This document shows positions 11,173-20,588 of a DNA stretch of 64,000 nucleotides, one piece after another; position 1 is the first letter of the stretch; each line of letters opens with the position of its first letter. Source of the stretch: Golubevia sp. BC0850 (taxonomy: Eukaryota; Basidiomycota; Exobasidiomycetes; Golubeviales; Golubeviaceae); the NCBI GenBank assembly GCA_012976225.1, contig JAAVVG010000001.1, positions 2,166,208 to 2,230,207 of the forward strand, given 5' to 3'. The position numbers were made by a program, and so were the translations under genes. The notes under the pieces were generated by a model, which had not been told where the DNA came from, did not search any database, and saw only the letters and a program-made list of their open reading frames with translations.

Positions 11173-13269
11173 TTAGTAAGCACCACCATATCCTGAATTT
11201 GGAGGATATCCACTCTTTCCTCCACCTACACCAGGTCTATTCGGACTTCCATTCCTTCCGTTACCTCCAGGACCGCCGAAAGTTGAATCGTGAGTTTGAG
11301 TTGAACCGATTCCATCGACCTCGGATCCTAGTAATGGATCTTTGACTTCCCAAACTGCTTGCTTGGATCCCACACTGAATTCCAGATCTTCGACTGTGAT
11401 GGAGTCCCAGTCTGAAAGAGGCAGAGGGGATTGAACGGAAGAGGAGACGGCGGAGGAAATGAATTGAAAAGTCCGTCAGTCATCGAGCTTTCCAGAGACA
11501 CGAACTTCTTTCCTTTCTCATTGAGAGAGGATGAATTCACTATCTTGAAGCCTAGAACTTGGATTGAAAGTCCAGGCCATCCCTTCTCTTTTCTGGTCAT
11601 CAACTCACATTTGTAGACCATCATAACAGCCAACAACATACAAAGAACTCCAAAGAAAGTTCCATCAATGTAATGTTTCACAGCCTGACAAACCTGAGCA
11701 CTAAATCCAAACATAAGCACTAAACCAGCCACGTAAAACCCAGTTCCAAAGAGAATATCCCCCAAAGGCCAAAGATCATCCAAGGTTCTCAACACCAAAG
11801 TGATTTGAAGTACCACATAAATAGCAACGCAAATCACAGGGAAAAGTAATTCGACGATCCATAAACCTATGGTTTTAGTTGGAGATAAACCACCGACAGA
11901 TTTGAAAGTTGCGATCGAAACCAAGAAACCAACGATGAACAAGATTAAAGATGAGATTCTTAAGAACCATAAGGATTTTGGAGTACCGTCTTCTGCGAAT
12001 TGGAAACCTACGAAACCATTGATTAGAAGACACCAGAAAATCGAAGTTCCTAATCCTACGTAAATTGCTGTGAACCAGGTGTAAGCTGGTGAATAGGTTG
12101 GAATGATGGCTGAATCAAGGAAGATGGCTAGGATTTCTGATGCTGCGTAGAGGTAGAAGAATAGAACGATCTCTTTTCGTCCTGTGAGAAAGGAATTGAA
12201 AAAAGAGAGGGAGAGAGAGGAAGGAGGGGGGGGGGTCAGAACTTGGGCGCCTTCAAGGAAATCGCTGATTCTCCACCTTTTTCTAGCAGAGGGGATTTCA
12301 CCTCTTCTCGTGTTTTCTTCTCAGTCTATCTCTTTCCTCTCCCTCCTATCCTCTATGTCTTTGCCTCCGCTTTCCCCTCCCTCCTCTCCAATCCCTCCAA
12401 TCCTCATCCCAATCGCCTCCCATTCTTCAGTGAAGAACTCACCAACAGCCGTGTATTTTGAACGAATATGCCAGACCATGATCGCCGTCATGATTAAAGC
12501 AGCTATGTGAATGAAACAAGTCGCTAGAAGGTGATTGGAGAGGGTGGGGAAAGTGTTAGCATCGCAGCATCACCTCAAATGGAATGGCCTGCAGGGGAAT
12601 GTTTCCCAAGTATGCCAGAATTAATTTGAAGTTGTAGAAACCTTCTGCATCGCCTTCCTTTGATTGATATCATCAAAGAATTGCTGAGAGGGAGCATTGG
12701 GTTAGTACCCTCGTGGGTTCGTTCGATCCTCTCCTTCTTGAGAAGGGATGTTCAGTTTATTGGATTCAATTGAACCAGAAAGATCTACAAGTTCAATAGA
12801 AGGAAGAGATAGACCCAAATGTTTGAACTTTTTTAAGGAATCTCTTTGGTAGAGTTCCAAAAACCTATAATTAAACCGTCCCTCAATTATTGATGCTCTA
12901 GCCACTCCTGATCTAGTCCCATGCGATGAAAACAATCCATCTGTGCCTTTCTTATCCAGCCCAAATGCAACTTGATCTCAATCGTTCCCGTCTGCTTCAA
13001 CAGGGTGCTCCCCCCTCTTTCCTCCAAACTTGCCTTCCCCTCTACTCTCTCTTTCTCTCTCTCTCTCTCTCTCCTCTCTACGCAAGTTAAAAGATCTCTC
13101 ATTTGACTTAAGTAAACTCACCAGGCTGAAAGATCAAAGTCTTATTGATTTCTACATTCCTTGAATAACAACTTGGTTCCAAACCCATCTGAGTATCTCC
13201 AAGTAACGGACACACCACTAAGGCTACCGTCTCACATGCCTGGTCAAAGTTTCCAAAGGATAAACCCAT
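11173..13269 (-). CDS. CHS7: Chitin synthase export chaperone Chs7
   Basis: An ER membrane chaperone required for ER exit of chitin synthase Chs3-type enzymes. Four exons by splice consensus and frame: 13269 to about 13118, 12523-12443, 12181-11609 and 11411-11173. The protein begins [20 protein letters not shown], followed by [20 protein letters not shown]. Exon 2 encodes [20 protein letters not shown], exon 3 several membrane helices including [20 protein letters not shown] and [20 protein letters not shown], and exon 4 the signature [20 protein letters not shown] with a Gly/Asn-rich tail. These match the seven-helix Chs7 family along its whole length. Intron 1 (about 595 nt) is unusually long. 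The start lies directly before the conserved Cys-rich N-terminus. The call is firm. Confidence 0.93.
13052..13073. repeat. CT microsatellite
   Basis: A pyrimidine dinucleotide run inside CHS7 intron 1. Similar GA runs occur at about 40925-40944, 52887-52902 and 53590-53605. Confidence 0.7.
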
Positions 13270-13899
13270 ACTGGAAGGATCGGATTGCTGTGATATTGAC
13301 CTGAAGGTTGAACTTGATTAGGGGATGGAGAGAGTGAGGTTTGATGGGTTGAGAGGTTTGATGAAAGGTTCGGGAGCAGAGGAGAGGAAAGTTGATGGAA
13401 TGAATGCTCCCTGATCCTTTGAGTTAGTTTGATGAAATGATCTTTGTTTCAGGTTGAAGAATTCAATTCAATCGAATGAACTCAGGATGAAATTTAAGGC
13501 GGAAGATGCGAGGAGGAGGACGACAAGAGGGGAGAGAGGCCCGACGCCCCAGCGACCCATGCTCACTCCAAAATCTAGTCTTTCGCCAGACCTTGTGAAA
13601 TTTTAAAATCTATCAAAAATCAAAAATGGTAATTGGACAGTGCTGGTAGACTTTGAAGTCTTTTCTTTCTAGTAGTAATAGGTGTTGTTGTTACAAATGT
13701 TTGAATTTTCTGAAGGTGAACAGGGACTGTGTCGTCATTTCGGGGGTAAAGACTAGGGAGGAGCGTGAGTGGAAGGAGGAGAAAAGGAGGGGGGGGGGTT
13801 CGTGGCTGGATCGAGTGAATTAGTGAATGGAGGAGAGTTCTCGACGGTTTAACCCTAAACCTGGACGCAAGGCGACAAGGATAAAACAAAGCAGAAAAA
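13270..13899. other. CHS7 promoter region and far 3' side of snoRNA host
   Basis: The sequence upstream of the CHS7 start is AT/GC-mixed without a clear TATA box. A G run occurs at about 13790-13799. No credible coding frame. The 3' end of the minus-strand snoRNA host transcript probably falls here or just to the right. Confidence 0.4.
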
Positions 13900-14025
13900 G
13901 AAGTTGTTGGAAGAGGAGAGGTGGAAATGATCAGCATGAGATTCGTTCTGTTGGTGCTCCAAGTCTCTTTCTATCTTCAAGTCGATATCACCTTTCTTCG
14001 AAAGGAGAGACGATTCAGAGTCTCT

Positions 14026-14165
14026 TTCAAAAATCAAAATATAGAAGTTTTCATCCGGTCGAATCAAACCAACCAACGCCGGCAAGCGTAGTCTTTTACC
14101 TCTCCAAGGAAAGGGGAGTGATTGACTTTCAGTCGCAAATTACTTAAAATCATCATGTTTTTGAA
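14026..14165 (-). ncRNA. C/D-box snoRNA copy 1, snR87/SNORD16-like
   Basis: Minus strand, about 140 nt. An 8-bp terminal stem (TTCAAAAA with TTTTTGAA, 14158-14165 and 14026-14033) closes the RNA. C box ATGATGA at 14150-14156, D' box CTGA at 14129-14132 preceded by guide GTAATTTGCGA, C'-like GGATGAA at about 14052-14058, and D-like TTGA at 14034-14037. Ten guide bases are complementary to 18S CGCAAAUUAC. The D box departs from CTGA by one base, so this copy could be less active. It lies about 107 nt inside the apparent intron whose donor is at 14272. Confidence 0.75.
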
Positions 14166-14524
14166 TATTTGGTTCGAGGTGAAGCAGTTGACTTGAGGAG
14201 ATGCCGAAAGACAAAGGGTCAAGAAAAGAAGGCGGGGGGAATAGGGAACCAGAGACCAAGAACAGTACTCACTAGTTGGGGCTAGATCAAGAGGGAAATG
14301 TCCAACAGGAGAAGATCGAGCTGATTCAAGCCCGTTCCCAGTCGGCAAATAACTAGTAAAGAAAGAAAGAAAAGGAGGGGGGGGGGGAGAGCGGGTGAAG
14401 AATGTCAGCAGGTGGAAGTTTGTTTCCTTGGTTTCTTTCTCAAATCACCTGCCAAGTGCGCCCTCTGTTCCCTGGATCCTCCAATCCCTTCCTACTTTGG
14501 CCAAACCAATAAAAGAGAATCCAA

Positions 14525-14653
14525 CAAAATCAGTAGAAAGGTTTTCATCTGGTCGATCAAACCTATCAGGCCGGCAAGCTTGATCTTTGACCTTTTGGAA
14601 GAAAGGGGTTTGATCGACTTTCAGTCGCAAATTACTTATAAGCATCATTTTTG
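14525..14653 (-). ncRNA. C/D-box snoRNA copy 2, snR87/SNORD16-like
   Basis: Minus strand, about 129 nt. Terminal stem CAAAA (14649-14653) with TTTTG (14525-14529). C box ATGATGC at 14642-14648, D' box CTGA at 14621-14624 after the same guide GTAATTTGCGA, C'-like AGATGAA, and canonical D box CTGA at 14530-14533. Between D' and C' a perfect 12-bp inverted repeat (GTCGATCAAACC with GGTTTGATCGAC) forms an internal hairpin. It lies about 105 nt inside the apparent intron with donor at 14758. Confidence 0.82.
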
Positions 14654-14963
14654 AGTGGTCTCCTTGACAATCTCTCGCTCTCGAAGGAGATCGAAGAAAT
14701 ATGAGAATGGAAAAGACGAGAAGGTGTGGAAGGCAAGAGGAGGGTGAACACGACTCACCTTTTTGACTTCAAAGGAAGCATCTGAGCTTTCGAACGTTGA
14801 GCTGGAGGAGTCGAAAGCTTGAGTTTTCGAAGAATGTTCAAGGTAATGAAGGAAACGGGGAAAGGAATGTTTAGCAATCTCTCTTGTCTGGTAGATCGGG
14901 CACACATCTCTCATCTTCTGCTTTCCTTCTTCAATTCTCGAAACCACTCAAAGGAACTTTCAT

Positions 14964-15096
14964 CTTAATCAGCTTAGAAGTGTTCATCGGGTCGAATCAA
15001 CCCAACCAACGCCGGCAAGCGTAGTCTTTGACCTTTCGGAAGAAAGGGGGTTGATTGACTTTCAGTCGCAAATTACTTATAACCATCATGTTAAAG
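14964..15096 (-). ncRNA. C/D-box snoRNA copy 3, snR87/SNORD16-like
   Basis: Minus strand, about 133 nt. Terminal pairing CTTTAA with TTAAG (one bulge). C box ATGATGG at 15083-15089, D' box CTGA at 15062-15065 after guide GTAATTTGCGA, C'-like CGATGAA, and D box CTGA at 14969-14972. The internal stem is GTCAATCAACCC with GGGTTGATTCGAC, and a small hairpin CCTTTC-TTCC-GAAAGG sits inside it. It lies about 74 nt inside the apparent intron that starts 32 nt after the DBP4 stop codon. Confidence 0.82.
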
Positions 15097-15202
15097 TTCG
15101 TGTTTCACGGTGATTGAATGAGATTAACGGGGCGCACGAAAGAGCGTGAGAAAGAAATAAGTCAACTCACGGATTTGAAACGAGATCGGCAGACCTCTCT
15201 CA

Positions 15203-18200
15203 TCAGGACATCAAGAGTTCAAGAGCTAACTCTTCATCGGTAGGTGTATGTTTGATCTTCTTGTTGTTTTTATCTTTCTTCCTTAATTTCTTCTCCGTCG
15301 TGAGGTCTTGATCTTGAGCCTCGGATTTCCTCTTCTTTGACTCCTTGATGGTCGGCGGTGGAGAGTCCTCTTCGTCATCTTCATCCTCAGGGAGAATGAA
15401 ATCAGGAGTTTCGTACCCATCATCTCTGTCATCCTCAGGAACGTAAGCCATAATCTCATCTCCGCCATCATTTTCATCATCCTCGAATCGAGCTTCTTGA
15501 TCCGCATCACTTTCTTCTAGATCTTCTTCCAATTTCCTCTTCCTTTTAGTTCCCTCTCTTTCGTCTCTCTCATCTCTTTCTCTACCTTTCTCCTTCATTT
15601 TTTTCTCTTTCCTCTTTTCTTTGACTCTCTCCTTATCTCTCTCATCCTTCTCTTTCATCTTCTCCAATTCCATCTCAGTCCATTTCTTAGCCAATTCGTT
15701 TCCTCCATCTCCATCTCCAACTTCCTTTCTGAAAGTTTCTTCATTCCCAATTTCCCAAGCTTCTCTTTCAATTCCATCAGAATCAAAGATTGTTCGTTTA
15801 CCAGTCCCTCGAGCTCCAGCCAATGCAGCAGCTTTCTTTGAAGTTGCTAGAGCTAATTTGCGTTTGGAAAGATTCTCTGCCACCGGCGCCAGATATTTGG
15901 ACCTATCGATTGTTGTTTCTTGAGTTTCCTCTTCGTCGGAATCGAGAGCATGATCTTTTCTTGCGAGCTTTAAGAAATCTCCTTCATCTTCACTTTCTTC
16001 TTGGTTCTTGGTTTGATTGTAAGCAGTCTCTTCATCTGAAGAATCGCCATCTGAGTTGTAACCATCGAAGAGCCTCATTCCATTTCCAGCTTTTCCTTTG
16101 CCTTTCCTTTCCACTCCACCTTTCCTAATTCCATCATCGTCAGAATCGACTTCTTCTTCTGATTCTTGGGCATCTGAATCTTTCTCGGCTTCATCTTTCT
16201 CGATTAGCCTAGTCCAATGCTGAGATAGAACGTCTTGATTGGTTCGATTGAACATCCTGTCGTACTTGGTTTTGACCTTTTCGTTTCCAGCACCACCAAA
16301 GATCTCATCATCATCATCATCCTCCTCATTTCCTTCTTCAATCTCCTGAAGCTTGGCTGCTTGTTTCTTTTCCTTCTTCTCCTTGTTCAGCTTGTCCTTC
16401 TTGTTCTTAACCGCTTCTTTGACGAATTTAACTTTTGGAGCACCAGGTAGACCTAAACTAGCAGCGAACTCTTCAAGAGGTAATTCTGTGACATCGAAGG
16501 TTTCTTTGTCTTTCTGTAAGAAGATACTCCTGACATAACTAACGAAAGCCTTCATAGCGAGATGTTTGACTTCTGTTTCTTTGAAAGCAAAACTTTGAAG
16601 CTGATTCTTGAGATCCAGCATCTTCGATTCCTTCTGTTTGATCTTCTCTATGAGTATCCCGTTCATCTCTAGTCTTCTGACAAACTTCGTTTCTTCAGCG
16701 GAAGTCAAGAAGAGGAGTGAGTTTCCTTTCTTTCCAGCTCTAGCAGTACGTCCGACTCTGTGGATGTAAGCGTCCACGTCATCTGGACAATCGACCTGAA
16801 TAACCCAATCGATCGAGGAGAAATCCAAACCTCTCGCTGCGATATCTGTAGCTATGAGAGCTGCAGATTTCGATCGACTGAATTCTTGATAGACTTTGAG
16901 TCGAGTCGGCTGCTTTAGCTTCCCATGTAGAGATGAAAGAGGGATTCCAGGTTGAAGTTTCGAGAAGACTGAAGTTACGAATTGGACTTGTCTGCAAGAG
17001 GAGAGGAAGATTAAGATTTTGGATTTGAGATGCGTTCGGATGAAGGAAAATAAAAGTGAGAGTTTTTGAGGTAGAGGGATCGTCAAGTAATGCTGAGAGA
17101 GGTTGGTTGGAATTGGATTGATTGATTCCTCTTGATTCGGATTGGAAGGCTTGGTGGAACTTGAAGGGTCGGATTCTGAGATCTGAGCCACACTCTTTGA
17201 AGAGACTGAAACGTATTCTGGATTTGATAGGTTCAATCTAGCTAAATCTTTGATCTTCTTGGTTTGAGTTGCACTGAACAATAAAGTCTGTCTTCCATGT
17301 TCATTGTTTTCCCCTCCCCCTTTCTTTTCATCTCCACTTCCACTTTGGTTCTGCTTTTGATTCCCTTTTGGCAGATTCTCCAGAATAGCATCCAAGGTTT
17401 TCTCAAATCCCATGTCTAGAATCCTATCCGCTTCATCGAGTACCAACATCTGAAGATTAGAGACGTCAAATCCAATAGTTTGATCTAAATGTTGAAGTAA
17501 TCTTCCAGGAGTAGCAACAATGATATTCATCCTACTAAGTCTAGCAGCTTCATGTCCAACTTCATTCCCACCACCTTTCCCTCCAATGATTAAACCAGCC
17601 GAAAAAGTATGGAAGCTTCCGATTGACCTTAGAACTGAAAAGATTTGCAAAGCGAGTTCTCGAGTTGGAGACAAGATGAGAGCACCTAAACCATCCAAAG
17701 GACCCCATTTTGATCGATGAAGAATTTCCAAGATTGGGATGAGGAAGGAGAGAGTTTTTCCTGAACCAGTGCGAGCTGATCCTAGGATGTCAAGACGAGA
17801 GAGTGAAAGCGGGAGTGAGGCAGCTTGGATGTCGGTCATTTCAGTAAAACCAGCTTGTTTGAGACCTGAAGGAAGGAGAGGGAAAGGGTGGGAGGGTCAG
17901 AGGGAGCTACAGGAGGAGCAGCGGCTTCAGAGATCCGCTCTGAGCTACGGAACCCGTCTATCAAGACTTGATTTTAACATTAAGAGTAAAGTCGAATCTT
18001 CTGTGCCATGACAACCAAAGAGAGGCTAGTCTAGGAAGACCTTCTCTGCTTCTTCTCTTGTGGTGTTCTGACCGTTTCCTTCCTCACCGCCACTCCAGCT
18101 CTTTCTTTGCCCTACACTGTTGTCACTTTGATATGAATGACTCACCTTTCTTTGTCCTTGTAGAAAGCGGAAGCTGGTCGAATTTTGTGAAATCCTTTGG

Positions 18201-18480
18201 AGCCGTCTGAAGAAGAAGGAGGTGGATGCAAACGCTCAGCATCATCTCCAAGCTCTTGCAGCCCTATTTCACTTCTTCCATTCTCATTCTTTGAATTCGG
18301 ATTATGTCCAATGCTACCAGCAGAGGGCTTTAGAGTTGGCTTGGCTGTACTCACAAAGTTTCTAGACTGACTCTCCAAAAGATTGATCTCCTCCTCATCT
18401 GCCATCCTCTTCTGCTTCCTCGCATCCTTCGACCGCGAAGACTGAGGTTTGTGACCATGTTGTTTAGATTTTGGTGGCAT
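15203..18480 (-). CDS. DBP4: DEAD-box RNA helicase Dbp4/DDX10
   Basis: An ATP-dependent RNA helicase of the Dbp4 (Hca4/DDX10) family, which acts in the nucleolus in small-subunit pre-rRNA processing and U14 snoRNA release in yeast. Exon 1 (ATG 18480, donor near 18149) encodes a basic tail with SKGFHKIRPASAFYKDKE. The main exon (from about 17869 to TGA 15203-15205) carries Q-motif context GFTEMTDIQAASLPLSL, motif I ARTGSGKT, PTRELA, DEAD (VLDEADRILDMGF), SAT (LLFSATQ), ARGLDF and HRVGRTAR. A long charged C-terminus (Asp/Glu and Lys clusters) is typical of Dbp4. The two exons do not join in frame directly, and the expected FxDLPLS segment is missing between them, so a small exon within 17870-18145 is probably overlooked. 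C/D snoRNAs lie directly downstream. The C-terminal length fits the family. Confidence 0.9.
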
Positions 18481-18965
18481 CTTCGACCAATTCGCTTGAT
18501 CGGAAGGATGGGAGAGGTTGGTTCAGAACGATCAACTTGTTAACCCAAAACTTTTTTTTGGGTCTGCAGCTGGTCAGTCTTCGGTTCGACTCATCGGCGC
18601 TTTGGTCCTAAGACCACATCCCTGATCTCTTCTTTCCTTCCTCAAATGATATCAAGATCTCATTTGAGTCTCCCCTCAGTATTTACTGGCAAATTCCATG
18701 AGCCTCAAGCCTCGAGGTGCTCAGAGGAAGAACAGATTCAACTCTCTCACTCTCTCGCGCGACGCACCTCAGTAAAGTCGAAACGGATTGAATTAAGCAA
18801 AGCAGTAAGACAAAAAAAGTACTAGACAACAATATGGAGAACTTTAAAGGAAAAGGCGACCGAAAAGTGCAAGAAAAGAACGAGAAGATTGTAGCTCGAA
18901 GAGCAGAAGAGAAAAAGTACTAAAAGGGAAAGAAATTTGTTCGAGGAAGTTGCTGGAAGTAACAC
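18481..18965. other. DBP4 promoter side, no gene seen
   Basis: Nearly 500 bp between the DBP4 start and the stop of the next minus-strand gene. Contains a T run near 18550. No open frame of note. Confidence 0.4.
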
Positions 18966-19428
18966 TTAACGATTGGTGTTGACAACAGCGTAGTGTTCAG
19001 CGGCTGGGCTGCTCTTGAGAGCATAGACTGATCCTCTTTGACCATCTTGGTCACAGTTTCTGAAAACACCGGTGAAGCGAGTGGCTTCGACGTAGTAGCT
19101 CAAGTATCCTTCGTTACCAGGCTCGACTGAAGGTAAAAAAAGGAGAGGGGAAGCCAGGAGGGAGAGGGTGTCAGAGAAACAAGATGAAGACTGCCCGTTC
19201 GAGTCCCTGTCTTGAGATCGTCAGGCACGGAATGTCTGGTGTAAAGGAAGATCTGAAACTTACCGGTGATAGTACTTTGTAAAGTAGAAGTGTCAGATTG
19301 AGTGTAAGATCCTCCGAAAGAAGCTCCGACTGTGACTCCAAATCCTGAAAAGCCAGACTCCAGAGACCAGGTACTCGAAACTTCTTCAGTGTGTTGACGT
19401 CCTTTCGAGATTGAACAAACAGTGGTCT
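18966..19428 (-). CDS. Unassigned small beta-rich protein (C-terminal exons)
   Basis: Two exons joined by frame: 19428-19264 (after acceptor CTTCGCAG; donor GTAAGTTT) and 19126-18966 (after acceptor CCTTCAG; stop TAA 18966-18968). Together they encode about 108 residues, starting TTVCSISKGRQHTEEVSS, continuing through the Gly/Ser/Thr-alternating stretch GFSGFGVTVGASFGGSYT, then VEPGNEGYLSYYVEATRFTG, and ending HYAVVNTNR. Alternating polar and small residues suggest beta strands; two Cys remain. The 5' exon(s), and with them any signal peptide, were not resolved in 19430-19800. I do not recognise the family. Confidence 0.5.
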
Positions 19429-20588
19429 GCGAAGAAAGAAGATGAAGTGAGGGTTTTTTAAAATGTATGGCGTCGACAGAACCACCCGTGTGTCGTTCTC
19501 CTGGTTGCGCCTGCGTCTCTATTTCCTTAAAGTCGATTCATATGACGTCAAAGCTCAAGACTTCACAAAATTCCGAGAACCTAAAGTTCACCGTTCCACC
19601 ATTCAAACAAGTCTCCTTGATTCTTCGGGAATTCGTTTCAGGTCCCAGGGGTGGCGTGTGGCGTCGAAACTTCCATCGCCTATTACCTGTCTTGCAAGAA
19701 TCGAAGACGAACCAAGTCCCTTTCAGCGCTCTACTTTCAACGCTTCAACGTTTCAGTGAGCGAGTGGTCATGCACAAGCGTATAATGGTCGCTTGAGTGC
19801 AGATCGCTTGAACGAAATTCCGGATGAGTTAGAGAGTCGGTCTCGAGGTTTGGAAAGTGGGATTGAAGAGACACTGGGTAGAAGGCATTACTTGCTGAAA
19901 CAATCATTACCAATTACACGAAAAGAAAGAGGGGAAGGGGAAATCCTGGTTAAGGGTAGAGCCTCGAGTGAACTGAGTTTGTCTACTTGGGCTTTGAGCT
20001 CTTTCATTCGACTTTTGGAGAGTTAAGCCATAAGCATAAGCCATTAGTCCTTTCCTCATTTAAGACGGATATCTTGGAATCGAGTATCATTCGCAGGGAC
20101 GCGAGTCTCGAGTCTCCAATTTGAATCAGCTGCTGCACTCAATCGAGGCAGCTTCTTCACTCTGTCTTCAACCTTCAGTTGTCAGCTCATTAGTCTTTGT
20201 GCAAGAACGGAACTAATACACAAGGGATTCTTGAACAATACGAGGAAAGAAAGCAGACGAGGGGCGAGGCCGAGAGGGTGAGGGGAGAAAGACTTGAGGG
20301 TGAAGAGTAAGGACCCAACGGATTCAGAAAAGATTCTTGCGATTTTCATTAGTCTTGTAATGGGGCGTGAGAAATTGAGCTGAAGCATGAAAGCAGTTGT
20401 TCAAGAAAAGAAAAGTTGGGGGAAAGATAAGGAGGGGAATACTGTGTCTTGAGAGTCTAAAAGGCTGAAAGAGAAAGGAGAAAAGGCGGCATAAAATCAA
20501 AATGGTTGATGAGGTTTCTAGTTTTTAATGTTAATTCTTTTGGAAGGGGACTTGATAAACAAATTTAAATGAATTGGAGGCTCGAATC
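19429..20588. other. Unresolved stretch, possible 5' exons of the upstream small gene
   Basis: Contains a plausible minus-strand fragment near 19690-19740 (GTWFVFDSCKTG followed by a GTAATAGG donor) that could be an upstream exon of the small beta-rich gene, but frame continuity was not shown. Elsewhere only short open frames. Confidence 0.3.

Larger units (their letters stand above)
13900..15202 (-). other. Noncoding snoRNA host region (3' extension of DBP4 or separate host transcript)
   Basis: Downstream of the DBP4 stop, the minus strand shows three consensus donors: GTGAGTTGAC at 15170, GTGAGTCGTG at 14758 and GTGAGTACTG at 14272. Each is followed 75-110 nt later by one C/D-box snoRNA. 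The intervening exon-like pieces have no conserved coding frame. The first donor is 32 nt after the DBP4 stop codon, so the simplest model is that the introns lie in the DBP4 3' UTR; a separate noncoding host gene starting inside DBP4 is the alternative. Acceptors (for example AAAGCAG near 14920) are plausible but not unique. Confidence 0.5.

Noticed and set aside
12650-12680. Extra C/D snoRNA in CHS7 intron 1 (TGATGAT on the minus strand)
   Set aside because: No D or D' CTGA follows at suitable distance and no terminal stem is seen.
12700-12740. tRNA-like GGTTCGTTCGATCC word
   Set aside because: No A box, acceptor stem or cloverleaf could be drawn around it; it lies in CHS7 intron 1. No tRNA was found by eye in the window.
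14064-14648. Similar small minus-strand proteins (SNLRLKVN.. / SNLRLKVD..) encoded across the repeated elements
   Set aside because: The peptide similarity follows from the shared snoRNA sequence; frames differ outside it, and conserved boxes, stems and compensatory changes favour RNA over protein.
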